Shown here piece after piece: positions 28,344-30,005 of a stretch of DNA of 30,005 bases. Position 1 is the first letter of the stretch. Every line of letters begins with the position of its first letter. This stretch comes from a virus: the IMG/VR virus record IMGVR_UViG_3300027881_000940, positions 1 through 30,005 of that record; one strand, 5' to 3'. The notes beneath the pieces are model-generated. The model ran no database searches. It was not told the DNA's origin and saw only the letters and a program-made list of their open reading frames with translations. The translations under genes were made by a program, and so were the position numbers.

Positions 28344-28473
28344 GAGGAATAAGTATATGCCCAGTGTTACAGAAAAAGAAGAAATTGAGTTTGTATTTAC
28401 TCATCCAGAGACCGGGATGCAAACACGCTATGTGTGGGACAGAAACAAAAATGAGATCATAAAGTGGTTATAA
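28237..28473 (+). CDS. CX2CX5CX3C mini-protein, copy 12
   Basis: A 78-residue protein: Lys-Cys-Arg-Asp-Cys-Leu-Val-Arg-Ala-Asn-Cys-Ser-Glu-Ala-Cys near residues 8-23. A strand-rich second half follows (Ile-Glu-Phe-Val-Phe, Thr-Arg-Tyr-Val-Trp-Asp), not seen in the others. ATG 28237 has AAAGGA 6 bases upstream. It overlaps the next gene by 10 bases. Confidence 0.75.
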   Translation: MTMVIAAGKCRDCLVRANCSEACAEELVRGSKVYCERNKYMPSVTEKEEIEFVFTHPETGMQTRYVWDRNKNEIIKWL

Positions 28474-29249
28474 ATCAAGAGTGTAAACTCTACATCAAAA
28501 ATGTTTTTCTTCATGATATCTCTGCTTGCCATTATACCATCCTTGAAAGATTCGGTTTTGATTTATCAGAACTAGACAAAGAGGATAAGGCACAGAGGAA
28601 TATACAGATCGGAATGTGGATCCGAGATAATAAGGAATTAGGAAAGTTTTTACGAAATATCACAACTTCAACAATTGATGAATATATACTTTTGAATGAA
28701 ATTTCTGAGCAGGATATCATTGTCCGTCAGTACGACGGTCTTGTAACCTCTCGGTTTCTTAGGGAGACAGAAAATTATATTCCTCTTCCACAAAGAGTGA
28801 AATATGATTTTATTCTGTTGTCTTTCGACCGAAAAAAATATATTGCTTACAGTGCGGGAAATGATAAGTTAGCGATTAAAGGGGTGCCCCACCGATATCC
28901 GAAAATGGATAATATTTACAGAGTGTTAGCAAAACAACTAACTAACCCTAAACCAGACACACTCTTTCAGAGAATGAGAGAAATATACGATGAAATAATG
29001 GAGTCGAAGGATCCTCTGTTATTTTGTATCCCAACAACGAAAGATAAATTTAATGTTTTTCTGAAAGGTTATGGAGAAGTTGAAATATCAAAAACGACAA
29101 CAAAACTTCTTGATACAAATGATATTGAGAGGATGAGATATTTTGATCATTATATGTGGCCATTTATTGAATCAGTGATAGTTGAATTTACAGAGGAGCA
29201 TTATGAAGGATTTAAAACAGAGGTACTCTACAGAAATAAATCAAGCTGA
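28464..29249 (+). CDS. Unknown protein with possible polymerase palm-like motifs
   Basis: A 261-residue protein. His17-Asp18-Ile-Ser-Ala-Cys-His-Tyr resembles motif A of palm-domain polymerases (D-x-x-x-x-Y). Ile-Ile-Val-Arg-Gln-Tyr-Asp91-Gly resembles motif C (Y-x-D), and Asp122-Arg-Lys-Lys-Tyr126-Ile-Ala with Ile-Lys-Gly-Val at about 138-141 resembles the family B KxY and following strand. It is far too short for a replicative polymerase. The assignment is pattern-based only; it may be a palm remnant, a specialised nucleotidyltransferase or something unrelated. GTG 28464 has a weak ribosome binding site and overlaps copy 12 by 10 bases. Confidence 0.4.
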   Translation: MVINQECKLYIKNVFLHDISACHYTILERFGFDLSELDKEDKAQRNIQIGMWIRDNKELGKFLRNITTSTIDEYILLNEISEQDIIVRQYDGLVTSRFLRETENYIPLPQRVKYDFILLSFDRKKYIAYSAGNDKLAIKGVPHRYPKMDNIYRVLAKQLTNPKPDTLFQRMREIYDEIMESKDPLLFCIPTTKDKFNVFLKGYGEVEISKTTTKLLDTNDIERMRYFDHYMWPFIESVIVEFTEEHYEGFKTEVLYRNKSS

Positions 29250-29517
29250 ATGGATGGGCGAGAATGCAATTGCCCACTGGGCTGCCTGGTATTGTGTAAA
29301 TATTAAAGACGATGATGAAGTAAGAGAATTAATTACATCACAGTTTGCTTGTTGGAAATATCTAAAAGAAAGAAGGACAACTATCAAGGTTAGTGAAAGG
29401 ATGAAACAACGAGCGGTTGAGTTTGATGCATATTTAAATAAAGCGAAACAGAAAGGTCAACAGGAGGCTGTCAATGCGTACCTCTTTCCAAAAAATAAAA
29501 GATGCGGCCAAACATAG
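29203..29517 (+). CDS. Unknown helical protein, paralogue of the next gene
   Basis: A 104-residue protein. 'Trp-Tyr-Cys-Val-Asn-Ile-Lys-Asp...Glu...Leu-Ile-Thr-Ser...Cys-Trp-Lys-Tyr-Leu' parallels 'Leu-Tyr-Cys-Lys-Asn-Ile-Asp-Asn...Ile-Thr-Asp...Tyr-Cys-Gln-Phe-Leu' of the next gene, a helical repeat of about 30 residues. ATG 29203 has GAGGA upstream. It overlaps the previous gene by 47 bases. Confidence 0.65.
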   Translation: MKDLKQRYSTEINQAEWMGENAIAHWAAWYCVNIKDDDEVRELITSQFACWKYLKERRTTIKVSERMKQRAVEFDAYLNKAKQKGQQEAVNAYLFPKNKRCGQT

Positions 29518-29863
29518 TCTTTGGTTAACTCCAAAAAAAATATCTCAGTGGGCATTTCAGCGATGTGCAGATGGGGAAGATACTCCAGAGATGAGAGACA
29601 TGATAACTGATTCTCACTGGGTCTATTTGTACTGTAAGAATATTGACAATAGAGCGGAAATTGCCATTAGAATTACTGACCCAATATGGGCAGGAGCATA
29701 TTGTCAATTTTTGGAGGGAATGCCGCACATGCTCAACCATGATAAATGGAAGAAGGTGTATGAAACTATTGTTGTGTATGCTAGATGGTCTCCACGTTAT
29801 ATGACCTCAGGTTCTGACTCTGGTACATTATATGACGGAGGTTATTACAACTCATGCTCATGA
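29474..29863 (+). CDS. Unknown helical protein, paralogue of the previous gene
   Basis: A 129-residue protein with two copies of the helical pattern: Trp-Ala-Phe-Gln-Arg-Cys-Ala-Asp-Gly near 26, and Trp-Val-Tyr-Leu-Tyr-Cys-Lys-Asn-Ile near 48. A Gly, Ser and Tyr-rich C-terminus follows. AGGAGG lies before ATG 29474. It overlaps the previous gene by 44 bases and the next by up to 10. Confidence 0.68.
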   Translation: MRTSFQKIKDAAKHSLWLTPKKISQWAFQRCADGEDTPEMRDMITDSHWVYLYCKNIDNRAEIAIRITDPIWAGAYCQFLEGMPHMLNHDKWKKVYETIVVYARWSPRYMTSGSDSGTLYDGGYYNSCS

Positions 29864-30005
29864 CTCCAACCTGGATAGATCCAGACGAAATGTTTAAAGA
29901 TATACATAGGAATTGTAGAATGAGAAAGGTGGATGAGGATCTAATCCTAGCCTTCTGCTCTAGCATGGTAAAAATGTTCCCTGACACCGCAAAGTATCAA
30001 CACCT
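29854..30005 (+). CDS. Start of a gene running off the window
   Basis: Open from ATG 29854 (or ATG 29860, which makes an ATGA overlap with the previous stop) to the window edge, 50 codons. The visible part begins Thr-Pro-Thr-Trp-Ile-Asp-Pro-Asp-Glu and is helical. No motif is visible. CGGAGG lies about 12 bases upstream of 29854. Confidence 0.55.
   Translation, partial: MLMTPTWIDPDEMFKDIHRNCRMRKVDEDLILAFCSSMVKMFPDTAKYQH

Overview
The window looks like part of a large double-stranded DNA phage genome (a jumbo or huge phage). Every supportable gene lies on the plus strand. Genes are small and packed, usually with stop/start overlaps of 1 to 30 bases and clear GGAGG-type ribosome binding sites. 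The DNA is AT-rich and TAA, TAG and TGA are all used as stops. There are genes for a complete two-subunit RNA polymerase core, HNH endonucleases, a GTP cyclohydrolase, several tRNAs, and many small cysteine-rich proteins of unknown function. The host cannot be told from this sequence.

Layout. 1-110: acidic, proline-rich tail of an upstream gene. 130-4823: a ubiquitin-like conjugation cassette in the order E2-like fusion, JAB/JAMM protease, ThiF/E1-like enzyme, and a SAP-like domain fused to a beta-grasp ubiquitin-like protein ending in Gly-Arg-Lys-Gly. 4824-5437: a hairpin that covers a ribosome binding site, a small unknown gene and a terminator. 5438-6630: a second E1-like protein and a 107-residue protein with an almost canonical E2 active-site signature. 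6633-12563: RNA polymerase beta' (901 aa) and beta (999 aa), with a small unknown gene between them. 12560-17490: small zinc-ribbon genes, an odd tRNA-Leu-like RNA, a phosphatase, tRNA-Gln, the first group of CX2CX5CX3C mini-proteins, an HNH nuclease and two structured non-coding stretches. 17501-18493: small phage genes. 18445-20037: a striking array of 9-bp sites every 18 bp. 20044-26209: assorted phage genes including FolE2, a second HNH protein, tRNA-Pro and a third structured stretch. 26210-26487: a putative small RNA ending in a strong terminator. 26503-28473: a second, dense group of CX2CX5CX3C mini-proteins. 28464-30005: a possible palm-domain protein and a pair of related small proteins.

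How it fits together. Two E1-like, two E2-like, one deubiquitinase-like and one ubiquitin-like protein, placed directly upstream of the phage RNA polymerase, suggest protein tagging made early or together with the transcription machinery. The target is unknown. The repeat array has conserved DNA letters, no lasting reading frame and a mean spacing of exactly 36.0 bp, so it is best read as a binding array (origin, partition, packaging or regulatory) rather than a gene. At least twelve tiny proteins share a cysteine core with the spacing of the SPASM iron-sulfur motif. They sit in two groups either side of the array and form the most distinctive uncharacterised gene family here.
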